Assembly (NCBI GenBank): GCA_013420905.1 | Contig: JAAXNY010000008.1 | Coordinates: 1,488,001 to 1,552,000, forward strand | Source: Collybia mongolica | Taxonomy: Eukaryota; Basidiomycota; Agaricomycetes; Agaricales; Clitocybaceae | Reading direction: 5' to 3' | Length of the DNA: 64,000 nt | In this document: one piece after another, positions 12,030 through 24,464 of the stretch | Layout: each line of letters opens with the position of its first letter | Numbering within the stretch: position 1 is the stretch's first letter | Notes under the pieces: model-generated | What the model was told of the DNA's origin: nothing | What the model saw: the letters and a program-made list of their open reading frames with translations, nothing else | Databases searched by the model: none | Made by a program: the position numbers and the translations under genes

Positions 12030-14194
12030 TTACCTGATCCCAAGAGATTTTATTCGTGCTTCAGCTGCCCGAGCTCGTCTTTCTCTTTCAACCTTGGCCC
12101 TCATCTCTGGTGCTAGGCCGGCAACACCTTCTGCAGCCCCTATAGCCCCGCCTAACCTCCGAGACGTCAGTGTAGAATGTGGCTCTTCTTTCGTACTCGA
12201 TTCCTGGGACTGCTCTATAGAAGACTGCTGCTTTGCCTTTTGTCGCTCCTGGGCCTCACGTTCTTTGACGCGTTCTTTCAGGCCTTTCCGTCGGATCTTT
12301 TTTTTTTGGTCACGCTCATCTTCCATCTGCTTATTCAGCGCACTTGGAACTCGAGCGGCGCCAAACCAGTCCCACCAATCAGGATGAGCGTCTGCACATC
12401 GCCTAAACACGTCTCGAATACCTTTGGAATGTGCTAGGTCATATGCAACCCTCCGCGATCCTTTGGGTAGGGAAACAGGTGTATCGGAAGTGTCCGATGT
12501 ATGCCCTTGGACTTCTATTTCTTGGTCGCCGGCTGTAGCAAATGGGACCGGGATTGTTGGATCTGCGCGAGCCTCTTCGAGGAGCCAACGAGTCACTTCC
12601 TCGCTCCCTGCCTGTGCTGACAATTGTAGTAGCGTGGACCTTTTTTCCTTGATCCACTCAGGGATCTGCACATCTACTGAACCAAAGGCCGAAGATTCTC
12701 GTTCCCAAAATGTTTTTAGTGGCTCGAGCCGGCCTCTGCTGACCATCTCTAACAGACGCAACCATTTTTCACGCAGATTTTCTTCTTCCTTGGACAGCTT
12801 GGATTTTTTAGGCCTTTCTGGCTCAAGAGTGGGAGCAGACGCGATGGTCTTGGGTTTGGGGATGGACGCTAGATATGCCTCATCCTGTGCTCGAAGAGCA
12901 TCTTCTGTTAGGTTAGACACCTTAGGCCTTGTCAATTCCAGCAAACAACGAAAGAGCTCGGATTGAGTCTATTGAGGATGCCTCAGCCAGGGAGGTATGA
13001 CTGTAAAAAAAATCTGAACAAACCGGACGACGTGTAGGGAAAGGGAAGGTGCGCAAGCGTTCGTCGCCCTTTGATATAATCGCTCCCTCATAATCAAGGA
13101 ATAATTTACGGTTAGCGCTGCTAGCACGAATCCAAATTCTCTCGCAAGCGCTAACATCGTCAGCCCACTCTGCCATCAATCCGCGAATATCCTGTAAATC
13201 TGGCATGAATGTATGTGGGGCTAGGGAGAACAACTATGATACCTCACGTAATGCCTGTTCTCCGTATCGACGAAGCTGCGCACCTGCACTTTTCGCGTTT
13301 CCTTTGGCGTTGTCATTCAATGATTGAGAACCACCCTGCTTTCTACGCGCTGCCTACCTATCAGTCAACACACGACTAAAAAACAAATATAACACACTCG
13401 TGTATCGGTGAAAGGTCTTGTGTCGAAGGACTTCGATATCTGACCTGGGTATCTTTGGTTTCTTCCTCCTAGCGCTTGGGTCCACCTCTCCATCATCACC
13501 GTTTGGGTTGCTTATTCGCACCACAGCGCCTGCAAAATGGCCCCCTGCAACCATAAACAATGCCCATATGCGTCCATCCTCACCACTGAGTTGCATGTTA
13601 TGAAGTTCTGACAGGTATGAAGATGGATCCTTAGGATTGGAGAACAATGCCTTGTAGATACCAATCTGCGTTGAGGGAGCTGAATGAAACCAGGCCAAAG
13701 CCGTCTGAGGCACAGGCTGCAAAGCAGTGTCTGGAGAGGATGGTCGAGGTAGGCGTTTTGTCTTGTTCACAAGTGTGTTGACCATGTCTGACTCCTCGGA
13801 ATCGTCCTCATCCGATGACGAGGCAGTCCCCGATATTGAGTCCTCCAAGTCTAAATTCATTTCAGGATTTTAGAGGTAAATGGTGTATAAAATGGTGCGT
13901 ACCGTCGACCAACTGAGTAAAAGTCACATCATTTATTGGATTTCCCCCTGTGAGTCGCGTTTTGACGTTGTATCGATGCCAATCGGATCGAAAATGAGCT
14001 CGTTGTGCTTCTAGGTCAACAAACGTGACGCCGAGGCATATATTACATGTTCTTGGCCCGCTTGGGGTGACCGCTGTTGTCTGTTCGGGCGTAGGAGTCC
14101 GTGCAAGCGTGTGGTCGACAAGGTTCCGGGGCGCCAAAGTATGCAATAGTTCCGCCGGTAGAGCATAAACGTAGTACTGTGAATGGAGATGCAT
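12030..14194 (-). CDS. vms1: Vms1/ANKZF1 peptidyl-tRNA endonuclease of ribosome quality control
   Basis: Vms1 releases nascent chains from stalled 60S ribosomes by cutting the peptidyl-tRNA, and it recruits Cdc48. Exon 1 (from ATG 14194) holds a C2H2 zinc finger, CNICLGVTF...HFRSDWHRYNVK. A donor near 13895 (GTACGC) joins it to DLEDSISG. The next exon covers WALFMVAGGHFAGAVV and HKTFHRYT. The following exon carries RRKQGGSQSLNDNAKGNA and SAGAQLRRYGEQAL; GGSQ contains the catalytic Gln equivalent. Next come DIRGLMAEWADDVSACERIW and FLDYEGAIISKGDERLRTFP, then TQSELFRCLLELTRPKV. The long last exon (to 12030) has an ankyrin-like SAQAGSEEVTRWLLEEARAD, a charged coiled-coil stretch, and at the end RERRARAAEARI, which fits the VIM Cdc48-binding consensus. 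All expected parts are present, so the gene looks functional. Confidence 0.92.
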
Positions 14195-14521
14195 CTGATG
14201 TCGTTACTGACGAAGTCGCGAGTGTAATCCTAAAAGCTATGCCAAGGATGATAAATTATATATTGAAAGATTCAGCGGTTCCGGATTGTATTCACGCACT
14301 ATGACTCTAAAGAGTGGGATCCTGATCAGCGAATATTTTCATCCCGTGTTGATCATGAGTCAATTGCCATATTACTTATGATCAATATGATTATTCAAGA
14401 TAGCCGGCAATCGCCATTTCCACGTTGCTGATCGGTAATTACAATCATATTAATTAAATAATACAAGCCACGACTCTTCTTCAACTTCTTCATCCTCCAA
14501 ACCAATTGTACCAAAATCATC
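14195..14521. promoter_or_regulatory. Shared divergent promoter region, VMS1/phosphomannomutase
   Basis: These 327 bases separate the start codons of two genes transcribed away from each other. They contain AT-rich tracts, for example ATTAATTAAATAA near 14450. I recognise no specific operator. Confidence 0.5.
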
Positions 14522-15631
14522 ATGGTATCACCAGCATTTGCCGATCGCCCCCACAAGAAGTTGGCATTGTTCGATGTAGATGAAACCTTGACACCGGCTC
14601 GACAGGTGGGTTTTAATCGTGTACTTTGGTGGACGTGGTGTTAAATCGTAATGCGAAGGTCGCGTCGCCAGAAATGATTAGAACGCTTCGTGAACTACGA
14701 AAGAAAATGGTCATTGGATTTGTAGGTGGATCAGATCTGGTGAAGATATCAGAGCAGTTATCAGTTGCTGGCAGCAATGGTAATATGGTACCCATACATC
14801 TTTCTTTAATTCCAATTAACAACCCCCGTCCTAGCGATTGACGACTTCGACTACGCGTTCGCCGAAAATGGTCTTACAGCATACAAATTAGGGAAGCCTC
14901 TAGATTCACAATCATTTATCAAATTTGTCGGCGAAGAAAGGTATAAAGTCTTAGTCAACTTCATACTCCATTATATCGCAGACATGGATATCCCTATCAA
15001 GCGGTAATACGAGTAATTCTCTCTGTCCCATACTACCCAATCGCTGACTCATTTCTTTTCACTTCGCCCAGTGGTACCTTTGTTGAGTTCCGCAACGGAA
15101 TGATTAATGTCAGTCCTATCGGACGTAATGCAACGTATATCTGCGCGCAGCTCTCATTATAGGCAAGAAAATAATCAATCGATTCTTTTCCTTTCTAGGA
15201 TAGAAGAACGTAAAAATTTTGAGATTCACGACAAGGTTTCTACACCATATGCGTTCTAAGAATTATCCTTAATACGTTTTTACAGGAACATGGCCTTCGC
15301 GCAGCTTTTGTCAAGGTCCTTCAAGAAAAGTTTACCGACTATGGTCTCACTTTCTCAATCGGTGGTCAGATATCTTTCGACATATTTCCGAACGGATGGG
15401 ACAAAACATACGCCTTGAACCATGTTCTGGACGAGGGTTTTGAAGAGATTCATTTTTTCGGCGACAAGACGTATAAGGTTCGCTTTGAATGACGATATGC
15501 GAACGCGCGGCTCATGTTAAATTATCAAGGGAGGCAATGATCACGAAATATATGTTGATCCACGCACCATTGGACACGCTGTGAACGGTCCCGCTGATAC
15601 AATCCGTCTTCTTCGGGAACTTTTTCCCTGA
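14522..15631 (+). CDS. sec53: Phosphomannomutase
   Basis: This enzyme converts mannose 6-phosphate to mannose 1-phosphate in the cytosol, feeding GDP-mannose for N-glycans, O-mannosylation and GPI anchors. The start at 14522 gives [20 protein letters not shown]. The nucleophile motif is [11 protein letters not shown], then [95 protein letters not shown] and [18 protein letters not shown], ending LRELFP. This is the full order of the HAD-type eukaryotic phosphomannomutases and gives the usual length of about 260 residues. At least six short introns interrupt it. One oddity: the motif usually written DVDGT reads DVDET here; HAD enzymes tolerate Glu at that place (as in DLDET phosphatases). Confidence 0.95.
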
Positions 15632-16498
15632 ATTTTTCGTAGACAATCGGGAAGGGGTAATGAAGGCTTGATATCCTTAAGGCATAGCTGGTCAACCTGA
15701 CCTGCATACATGCCGAACGTTCACTTGTGTGTACACTCCTTGGAAACACTCCCTGAGCTGGAGCTCGTCACATGGTCAAAGCTCGTCCTATATGTATAGC
15801 TAGTCCATATATATATACTTTCATTATACCTATTACGGTGTACCAGCGAGTATTTCTATCAAATGTCTTTGATTCTCTTTCATAGACTCGTAACCATCCA
15901 TTATCAAAGAGCCGAAACCTCGATGTAGCTTGGCTCATAGAATCGAGGATCGACCACCGGTCTATCCCTTTCAGATGAAACAAATCTTCTTGTCATTCCT
16001 TTGCCACAAGCCGCGGCATCGCCTGTGGTGAAACATCTGAACATGTTTTAAACACCATTATGGGTCATTATTGATGTGGTGATTGTCTGCCCTCCTGATC
16101 AACTTTGTTGGTATAATTATCCAACACAGGGAGGGAAGGAGGAAAAAGACCTAATGGACTAGTCAATAATGGGGTCAATCAACAATGCCTGCTGGATTAG
16201 AAGATGCAAGAATTTTGGAGGCAGGTGTGGAGAGGAGACCACTTCTACTGACAAAAACAAGAATAAAAACACAAGCCGGTACATTAGGAAAAAAACTGTC
16301 GTGAGAAAAGTTTTAAAGGATGTTAGGACTTCAACTATCGGTCCTAAGGTAGCGGTCATCAGGAACCAGCACCCTTATGTAATATGCTTACTAAGCGCCA
16401 AGAGGCGCAAAATCTTATCCTCGCCGCAAAAAAAAAAACTCCACTGGCAGTGATGATAAACGAGGCAAGATTAAGTGAATACATTAATATACTGTAGG
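15632..16498. other. Intergenic region with no gene seen
   Basis: No frame here resembles a protein. A 95-codon open frame at 16169-16453 is Lys/Arg/Asn-rich and low in complexity, so I do not call it. The only striking item is the short rRNA-like word at 16333-16354, listed separately. Confidence 0.5.
16333..16354 (+). other. 22-base word resembling a conserved large-subunit rRNA core
   Basis: The bases AACTATCGGTCCTAAGGTAG plus CG match the highly conserved bacterial/mitochondrial large-subunit rRNA segment AACTATAACGGTCCTAAGGT..., except for two missing A residues. The same segment contains the target of the homing enzyme I-CeuI. The flanks on both sides do not match rRNA, so this is either a tiny organelle-derived insertion or a coincidence. 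Confidence 0.35.
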
Positions 16499-19077
16499 TT
16501 ATTTTGCATTAGAATATTTCTCATTATAAGATTTCTTCAAGTCAGCAACCATATCCGGAGGCAGTGTGCGATGGCCGTGATACTTTTTATTTGCCCACAC
16601 TGCCTCGGGGCCGGAAAGGCCTTGTGAATACGCGCTGATGAACCGTGCAGATCGGTTGGCGTAGCTACATACAGGATGAATCAGGTTTGAAAATACAGAT
16701 GATTGAGAAAAGAAACTTGCCGTTGGATTTGTACCAAAGGGACATCATCAAGACAGGCCAGAACATTTTTCTCCATCTGTTCAATGTCGGCCGTCTTTGC
16801 ACTGTTTCGATACCGTAGTTTGGCTGCACCCCAGTATTGTTCAATGAAATTGAGTTCACAATGATACTTTGGATAAAAATCACAAATGTGGCTGCGAGAT
16901 GTGATGAATTCTTCAAGATGGGACTTCTGATTGATGAAATCAGGCTGCGAGAACAGAAGCCGGCGACAGCAGCAGTCAGTTTTTCCTGGCACACATTTAA
17001 AGCCCTCGCACTGTGCCAGCAGTCCATCAGCAGGCCAAAGGTTTCGTTCCCGGATAATGATCTCCATGCCTTTGAACCAACCGGGCATGGTAGGATGATC
17101 ATCGGGGAAATAGAGATCTTGATGGGTGTTTTGAGGGCCAAACATTGTTGGGCGCATTCTTGGGCCATTTTTGCAGTGACGCCATGTCTCGTGAGGGTTC
17201 TTTGTCATGTTTCGGGCTGAAAGTGCATCAGGAGCGCGCTTCTGATGGCTGGGAGCGTTGTTGAAGATGAAGAGGCCGGTCGCAAATCCTTTTGTCTTTG
17301 TCTCGAAGATATCAATCGCTTTGTCAACTTGACTGATTAGATCATCAGCTGTGAACCAGCCATCGCAATTCTTGCCAGCCTTGAAAATGACACAAGCATC
17401 ACTGGGAATTTGGTGAATCTAATCTCAAATTCTAATAACAGTTGTCAACTCACTCTTTGTTGTCCACTAACTGCCCCCACTCAGGTGTCAAAAAATCTGA
17501 AATCATCAATGATGTGCCCTCGCCCTTCTTCTCCACAATGGCTTTGTCTGAGATGTGCAATCATTTCGTCTTGCGTCGGTCATTAGCATAGAACGTAGAT
17601 TCGTTGTGGGTCACGAGGATCAGTTGGAACCTTCCGGTTTGGGCAACAGGGAAACCTGAGGGAGTAACGGCAACTTTTCCGTCATTATCAAAGACAGTAA
17701 ACCGTTTCTCATACTCTTTCCAGCGTGCAATAAACCCATCATGGTACCTCACAACATCCTCCTGCTCATGCCCATCAATATACATCCCATTTCTTTTTCG
17801 GATGTAGCGCCAGTTCAATTTGTGCAGCCATTGGCGAGCTGTTCGCTCCGAAATCCCCTGGGCCTTGGCTCCAAGTTGCTGTTGAACTTCTGCTGTGGCG
17901 ACATAATCAACAACATCCTGTGCACGAATATAGCCAGATTTCGAAATCTCCATCAGGTGAAGTTGAATTTGCTGGGAGAAATCTTCGTCCTCGAGAATTG
18001 ATGAATGAAATTTTCCATAGCGATGGAGGGGAGGCTTTCCAGAGCAAAGGAACATGTGGAGCCACCTGCGAATGTTTCGCGCATGGTTTGATCCACGACC
18101 TAATGCCTTTGCAGCAAGCATTGAGGCTTCTCTCCAGGTGTATGACAATTCGGGATCAAGATATAAATTGAGAGTCCCAACCATGGTTGTAAGGCGGCTT
18201 CGAAAGAAGACATCAAGCTTTTTTTCCTTGCTCTTTACAGTAAGTTTAGCTTTTGCTCTACGGAGCTTTGGAAAATCCTTGTAGCTGAGCATGTCCAGAC
18301 GTGCGTCCATCTCCGTCTCTGGGCTGAGATCGCGCGGTAACTCTTCCTTCTGCACAGCCTCAAGTAATTCCAAAAAATGGTCTCAGGCAGAGCTTTGTGG
18401 GATTGAGATTGATATAACCTCTGGACTAGATGAAGCTACCTCCTGCAAGTGAGGTTCAGTGATTGTTATCTGCTAAATAAATTTCTACTCACTGGTTTGT
18501 CAGGTATATTTATAGATTCAACACCTGAAAAAACTCTCGCAACATGCTCACCAATGTCAATTGGTGCTGAATTGTCCTCCGAGTCGGATCCACTTTCCAG
18601 GACCTGCTCAGGTAAGCCTTCTTGCTTTTTAAACCAGTCCCCAATAAACTTCTGCCCTGTCAAAGCAAGCTGCCGCCGTTTTTGAGCATGATACTGTTTG
18701 GTGCGTACTGAGTTCCCTGTGTAGTGGCGCTTCCGTTTTGGCTTAAACTCAGCCTTCTCTCTCTCAACTTTGACTGCAACTGCCTGTGCTTCAGCAAGAA
18801 CTGCTGCAAATTGAAGCACATCTGCTTCTGTCCTCAACTCAGCCTCTTCATCTTCGTCCAGCCCATCTGATCCCTCCATGTCATCTGGTTCATCATCACT
18901 AAGATCTTCCAATACAATAAACCTGTCCAGATTATCATCAGAGTCGGCGGTTCTATTTGGCGGCGGGAAATATTCTTCATCTTCTGAGTCTGTGATGTCA
19001 TCGACACGAGCTTGGCGAGATTTGTGATTCCCAAGGTTCTGGAGACGGGCCTGAGAAGCCTTTGACCTTCTTCCCAT
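16499..19077 (-). pseudogene. Mushroom DDE-superfamily transposase gene, inactivated
   Basis: The frame starts at 19077 (MGRRSKASQARLQNLGNHKS) with an acidic N-terminus, then a basic stretch. From 18373 it carries TWREASMLAAKALGRGSNHA, GKFHSSILEDEDFSQQIQLH, ISERTARQWLHKLNWRYIRK and GRFQLILVTHNESTFYANDR. After an intron near 17430 come IFNNAPSHQKRAPDALSAR, YFPDDHPTMPGWFKGMEIII, PGKTDCCCRRLLFSQPDF, CDFYPKYHCELNFIEQYWGA and a C-terminal tail ending at 16499. As I remember the family, this is a DDE endonuclease abundant in Agaricomycetes. Two in-frame TGA stops break it (18383-18385 and 17561-17563). Two expected acidic residues are Asn: THNESTF for THDESTF and FNNAPSHQ for FDNAPSHQ. The last intron uses a GC donor (GCAAGT near 16722). 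I saw no terminal inverted repeats. Confidence 0.8.
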
Positions 19078-19939
19078 TGTAGCGACAGAATTACGCGTGA
19101 TTTTGATGTTTTTTCCCCCTTCTCTGCCATCCCTTTCCTCCCTCCTCCGCCGGCCATCCAGTCACGTGGTGGATTACATAAGCCGCAAAATGTTCCTCTC
19201 AAAAAAAATCACTTTCAATTTCCTTGTTTCCAACAACTCAATAATGCATTTGGGACATTTTATGGAAAAAATGTTTGGGAAGTTTTATACAAGTCAATTT
19301 TTAGTAAATTTAAATTCTGATTCCTGGAAGCTATTCTGGAGACATTAAAGAATGACATGTAGGAAGTAAAATCATGAGAAGATGAATGTCGTTGAAGATA
19401 TTGAGGTCGACATTGAGTAGATGTTTTGCTTACATAACAGGTGCTGGTTCCTGATGACCGCTACCTTACGTTGTCACATGAATAGGCACTTCAGTTACAA
19501 ATCCATTAGATGTAATACTGTCCTGTATTTACTGCTTATATGCCTTTTACTAAATTTCCAGTACCTTCTCCAATGTATCACACGAGAGTAGTGGTGTTAT
19601 TGATCATCAGCTATATACCGAATTGCCATATTCCAACAGAGGAGGTGTAAACGTAGCAGAATTTGCGGCACAAGGGTGGTGGCCCCGGAGGGGTTTTTAT
19701 TTTTGTACTTACACGAACACACAACAAGCGCAAACAACGCGTTCCGGGCCCTGACAAACGAATTATTATTGACGCTTTGTCCTTCCACACTTGTGACTGG
19801 AGAGGACTCGTCGTCTCGTTGGCAGCTCTGATCCCGTGTCACTAGCGTCGTAACACAGTCGTAATCCTTAAATCTAGATATCCCTCGCACATTCCCCAGA
19901 TATCCAACGAGTGTATCTACATCAAACACGGAAGACAAC

Positions 19940-22900
19940 ATGGTTGACGTGGGGTATGTGTTGGGGCTTTTTCTTGGCTCAAAGACGCGTCAAACTCACT
20001 AAAAGGTTGGTACAAGGACAAGGATAATAGAGAAGCCTGAGCCAGTCACCAAACGCCGTAAATTGATACCTACACAAGCGTTTGGGTCTCAGCAAACAGA
20101 ATCATCTTTTGCCGATGTTCTCCAAAGGTTGAAAGAGGAAGCTGGGGATGGCATTGGTACGTTACAAATATACGGCACAACGACGCACCTGATGCTGTTA
20201 TCTGTCGGGAAGAGGCTGAAGGTGGTGCCGATCAATGGGCCCGACCTTTCTTGTCGCCTCTGAATGAAAAGCGGAATAGTCTAAGTACGCCGCATTGGTT
20301 CTTAACGCCGTTAATGTTCTACTAATATGCACTCCAGTCTTTCAGCAAATTGATGTGGAAGAATCGACTGACCAAGGAACTGGAGCGGTCAATCTACGGA
20401 TGTTTGGTGTAACTGAGGTATGTCATTTATCTAATTGTAGCGTTCCATTGATTTGACACAGGTCAGGCTGGCCACAGTGTATTGGCTCATATTACCGATT
20501 TCCTACCGTATTTTTATATTGCGGTGCCTCGAGGATTTGATATAAACGACACTGAGTCGTTTCGATTGGAGCTGAATGTTAGTTAAGGTTTTTGAACACC
20601 CAACAACCTTGATGCTCATGTTAAACAGAACATGGTACCAGGCAATAATACCGTACGAAAAATAGAGCATGTTTCAAAGCGCAGTCTCTGGGGCTACAGG
20701 GGTGATGACTGGATAGCCTTCATGAAGATCACTATATCTGATCCAAGGAGCCTTCCGAAAGTACGAGATAAGTGTCTACTTTCTATCGTAACGGTGATCC
20801 TTATTAAACGAAGTCTTTATGATGATTACGTATATTCGAGCGTGGAGAGTGCCATTTTCAAGGTCTCTTCAGTGATGTAGTTGCGACCTTCGAAAGTAAT
20901 ATCGCCTACACCCTGCGATTCATGATAGACACAAAGGTCTTTCTATGCTGAACTTTCATTTCTTGTCCTGACAAAGATCGCATAGGTCGTTGGTATGAAC
21001 TGGATCGAAGTACCTGCCGGCAAATACCACGTTATATCCGATGTTGGAAAACGCTCTCATTGTCAGATAGAAATAAGCGTTAGGTTCGTGGTCATACATT
21101 AATGCAAGCTCAAGCTCATTATTCACAGATATGATAATTTCATTTCACATGCACCGGATGGAAACTGGTCAAAAATAGCGCCTTTGCGGATATTAAGTTT
21201 TGATATTGAATGTGCGGGACGGAAAGGTATCTTCCCTGAAGCGCAGACGGATCCAGTGATCCAGATAGCCAATATGGTGACTCGTCAAGGTTTAAATTTC
21301 CTAAGTTGGGCGAAAAGTGACGCTGATAACATATTACCCTCATCAGGAGAACAAAAGCCCTTTATACGAAATATTTTCACTCTCAATACCTGCTCGAACA
21401 TTGTCGGATCGCAAGTCCTCTCGTTTGATGACGAGGATGAAATGCTCCAAAGTTGGCGTGATTTTGTCCAGGAGGTTGACCCAGATGTTGTTATCGGTTA
21501 CAACATTGCAGGCTTTGACTTTCCCTATCTTGTTGATAGGGCAAAAGCGCTGAAAGCCAATAGGTTCCCTTACTTGGGGAGACTGAAAAGTATTTTCGTT
21601 TCCCCTTTGCTAGTTACATTCCTCAATTAACACATATTCATATTAGATATAAAAACAGAGATCAAAAGTACACATTTCTCATCCAAGGCATTTGGTCAGA
21701 GGGATTCAAAAGACACTCCTTTGGATGGTCGGCTTCAACTTGACGTACTGCAGTTCATGCAGCGCGAACACAAATTGCGGAGCTATACACTGAACTCAGT
21801 CTGCGCGCAATTTCTAGGGGAACAAAAGGAGGATGTCCATCACTCTGTCATTACTGAATTGCAGAATGGTACCTCGGAATCTCGTCGGCGATTAGCCGTC
21901 TACTGCCTTAAGGTTCACACCACTCAAACATGGTATAGGAAGTTACTAACGGTTTCGTCAGGATGCATACTTGCCACAACGGCTGCTAGATAAGCTCATG
22001 TGCTTTGTTAATTATGTCGAAATGTCTCGTGTAACTGGAGTCCCGTTCAATTATCTATTATCCCGTGGCCAGTCCATCAAGGTTTTAACCCAACTTTTCC
22101 GAAAAGCAAATGAAGACGGGTATGTAGTTCCATCTCTGAAGGGAGAAGGTAAGGCTCGTTTCGGTTGGTCGTAAAAGGTATTGATGTTTAGCTCACCAGG
22201 GACTGATGAACAATACGAGGGTGCTACGGTCATTGAACCAAAGAAAGGCTATTATGATGTACCGATTGCAACTTTGGATTTCAGTTCATTGTACCCTTCG
22301 ATCATGATGGCCCACAATCTATGTTACACAACCCTTCTGGAAAAAGGGACTATTGATCGATTGGGTTTGGTGAAAGATGTTGACTATATCCAAACACCAA
22401 ACAATGGTAAGCCCATTACCTCTATTACAAGTATCATTGTGACAGCTACTATTAGACCTGTTCGCGACCACGAAAAGACGTAAAGGACTTCTTCCCATCG
22501 TCCTGGAAGATCTAATCTCTGCGCGCAAAAGAGCAAAGACTGACCTGAAGAATGAGAAGGATCCCTTCAAGCGGGCCGTTCTGGATGGCCGACAACTGGC
22601 GCTTAAAGTACATGATTCATAGAAGGTATCAATACACCGACTAAATTACCTTCCTGCAGATTAGTGCCAACTCTGTGTATGGTTTCACCGGTGCCACCAT
22701 AGGAAAGCTACCTTGTCTTGCCATATCATCAAGTGTTACATCATATGGCCGACAAATGATTGAAAAGACCAAGCAAGTTAGTTCAAATCGTCGTCTTTTA
22801 TTCTACTTTCGTTTCCATGTGACTCATTTCCTCTAGGAAGTCGAGGCCGAGTACTGCGTTGCTAATGGACATTCCCACAATGCTGAAATCATCTACGGAG

Positions 22901-24404
22901 ATACTGATTCGGTCATGGTCAAGTTTGGACCAACTGATCTTGAGAAGGTGATGGCATTAGGTATACTGTGGCTTGGTTTGTGTGAAACTCTGCTTATCTC
23001 TCCAATTTTCAGGAAGCGAAGCTGCCGATCTCGTAACAATGAAATTCGTCAAACCTATCAAACTAGAATTTGAAAAGGTTTATTTTCCTTATCTTTTGAT
23101 CAGCAAGAAGAGATATGCAGGTCTGTACTGGACGCGCCCTGACAAATATGACAAGATGGATTCTAAGGGCATTGAAGTAAGTACATGACATTCATGTCCG
23201 ATCTCAATGTTCACGTAACGTCGAAGACGGTTCGCCGGGATAATTGTCGCTTAGTTTCCACAGTCATTGAGACCTGTTTACACAAAATGTTGATTGACCG
23301 GAATGTCAAAGGCGCTGAGGAGTACACTTGATTTTGCTTCTGAAAAGCCATATACTGACTTGATACATCTAAGATACACGAAGCAAACTATCTCAGATCT
23401 TCTTCAGAACAAAGTAGACATGTCGCAGTTGGTGATCACCAAGGCCTTGGCAAAGAGCGGTAAGAGCTAAATGATTAAGCACAACCGTTCAAGGTTTTGA
23501 TTGTGTCTAGATTACGCTGGTAAACAAGCCCATGTGGAGCTCGCCGAGAGGATGAAACAGCGCGATGCAGGTATGCCATTAATGAAAATGATATGGTTCA
23601 GTTACTCATCCAAAATAAGGCTCTGCCCCTGCACTTGGTGATCGTGTTGCGTATGTGATTGTCAAAGGCATAAAAGGTACATCGCACCTCGACATACTCC
23701 CTCCCACTCACTATTCGCCACAGGCGCCGCTGCTTACGAGAAGTCTGAGGATCCTCTTTATGTCCTGGAGAACAATCTTCCCATCGATACTAAATATTAT
23801 CTCGAAAATCAGCTTTTGAAGCCACTGCTAAGAATCTTTGAGCCAATTCTCGGAGAAAAGGCTTCATCTTTATGCAAGCTTTTTTTTTTTTATCCATAGA
23901 CTTAGATGTGCTTACATGTATGTCAGTATCTGGTGATCACACACGAACCATTCAAATCGCAACGCCGACAGTTGGTGGCCTGATGAAATTTGCTGTGAAA
24001 ACAGTCACTTGCCTTGGATGCAAAACTCCACTTAGAGCGAATAATAGTGTTAAAGGTGAAAAAATGTACTTTCTTTACTATCATATCTAACCAAAGAAAA
24101 GATGGAGCCGTCTGCAAAAACTGCCGTCCGAGAATGGCAGAGCTATATCAGAAGCAAATAGTAACCACATCAGAACTTCAAGTACGATTTTCGAGGCTCT
24201 GGACACAATGCCAACGATGTCAGGGATCCCTCCATCAGGTATCTTACACCCTTCTCATTGTGATTTGCCGAATGAAATAACACTACACAGGATGTGCTCT
24301 GCACAAGTAAGGATTGTCCGATATTTTATATGAGAAAGAAAGCACAAAAGGACGTCGAAGACGCTAGCGCTGTGTTAGAACGTTTTGATTCGGATGCTTG
24401 GTAA
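19940..24404 (+). CDS. pol3: DNA polymerase delta catalytic subunit
   Basis: This is the B-family replicative polymerase of the lagging strand, with a proofreading exonuclease. The N-terminus contains [17 protein letters not shown] and [16 protein letters not shown]. The exonuclease region has Exo I as [12 protein letters not shown] (about 21186), and [20 protein letters not shown] (Exo II). The polymerase motifs are [17 protein letters not shown] (A), [20 protein letters not shown] (B) and [14 protein letters not shown] (C). C-terminal CysA is CLGCKTPL...CKNC, and CysB is CQRCQGSL...CTSKDC, the latter holding the iron-sulphur cluster in this family. The protein ends ERFDSDAW. More than a dozen short introns interrupt the gene. 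The stop is at 24402-24404. The start at 19940 is tentative: it needs a tiny first exon (MVD) joined to [19 protein letters not shown]. All catalytic motifs are intact. Confidence 0.92.
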
Positions 24405-24464
24405 TGTATTAATTGTCTTGGATTTGGAGCATTATAAGACCCTTGTCTTGCGGTCATATTATCA

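Noticed and set aside
12094..12966. Long plus-strand frames opposite VMS1
   Set aside because: Antisense shadows of the GC-rich last VMS1 exon; the minus strand carries the conserved protein.
16169..16453. Plus-strand 95-codon frame
   Set aside because: Lys/Arg/Asn-rich text without family resemblance, overlapping the rRNA-like word; not called as a gene.
19597..19941. Minus-strand open frame of 114 codons divergent from POL3
   Set aside because: It starts within two bases of the POL3 ATG on the other strand, has no recognisable motif and becomes low in complexity; probably a chance frame in the promoter.
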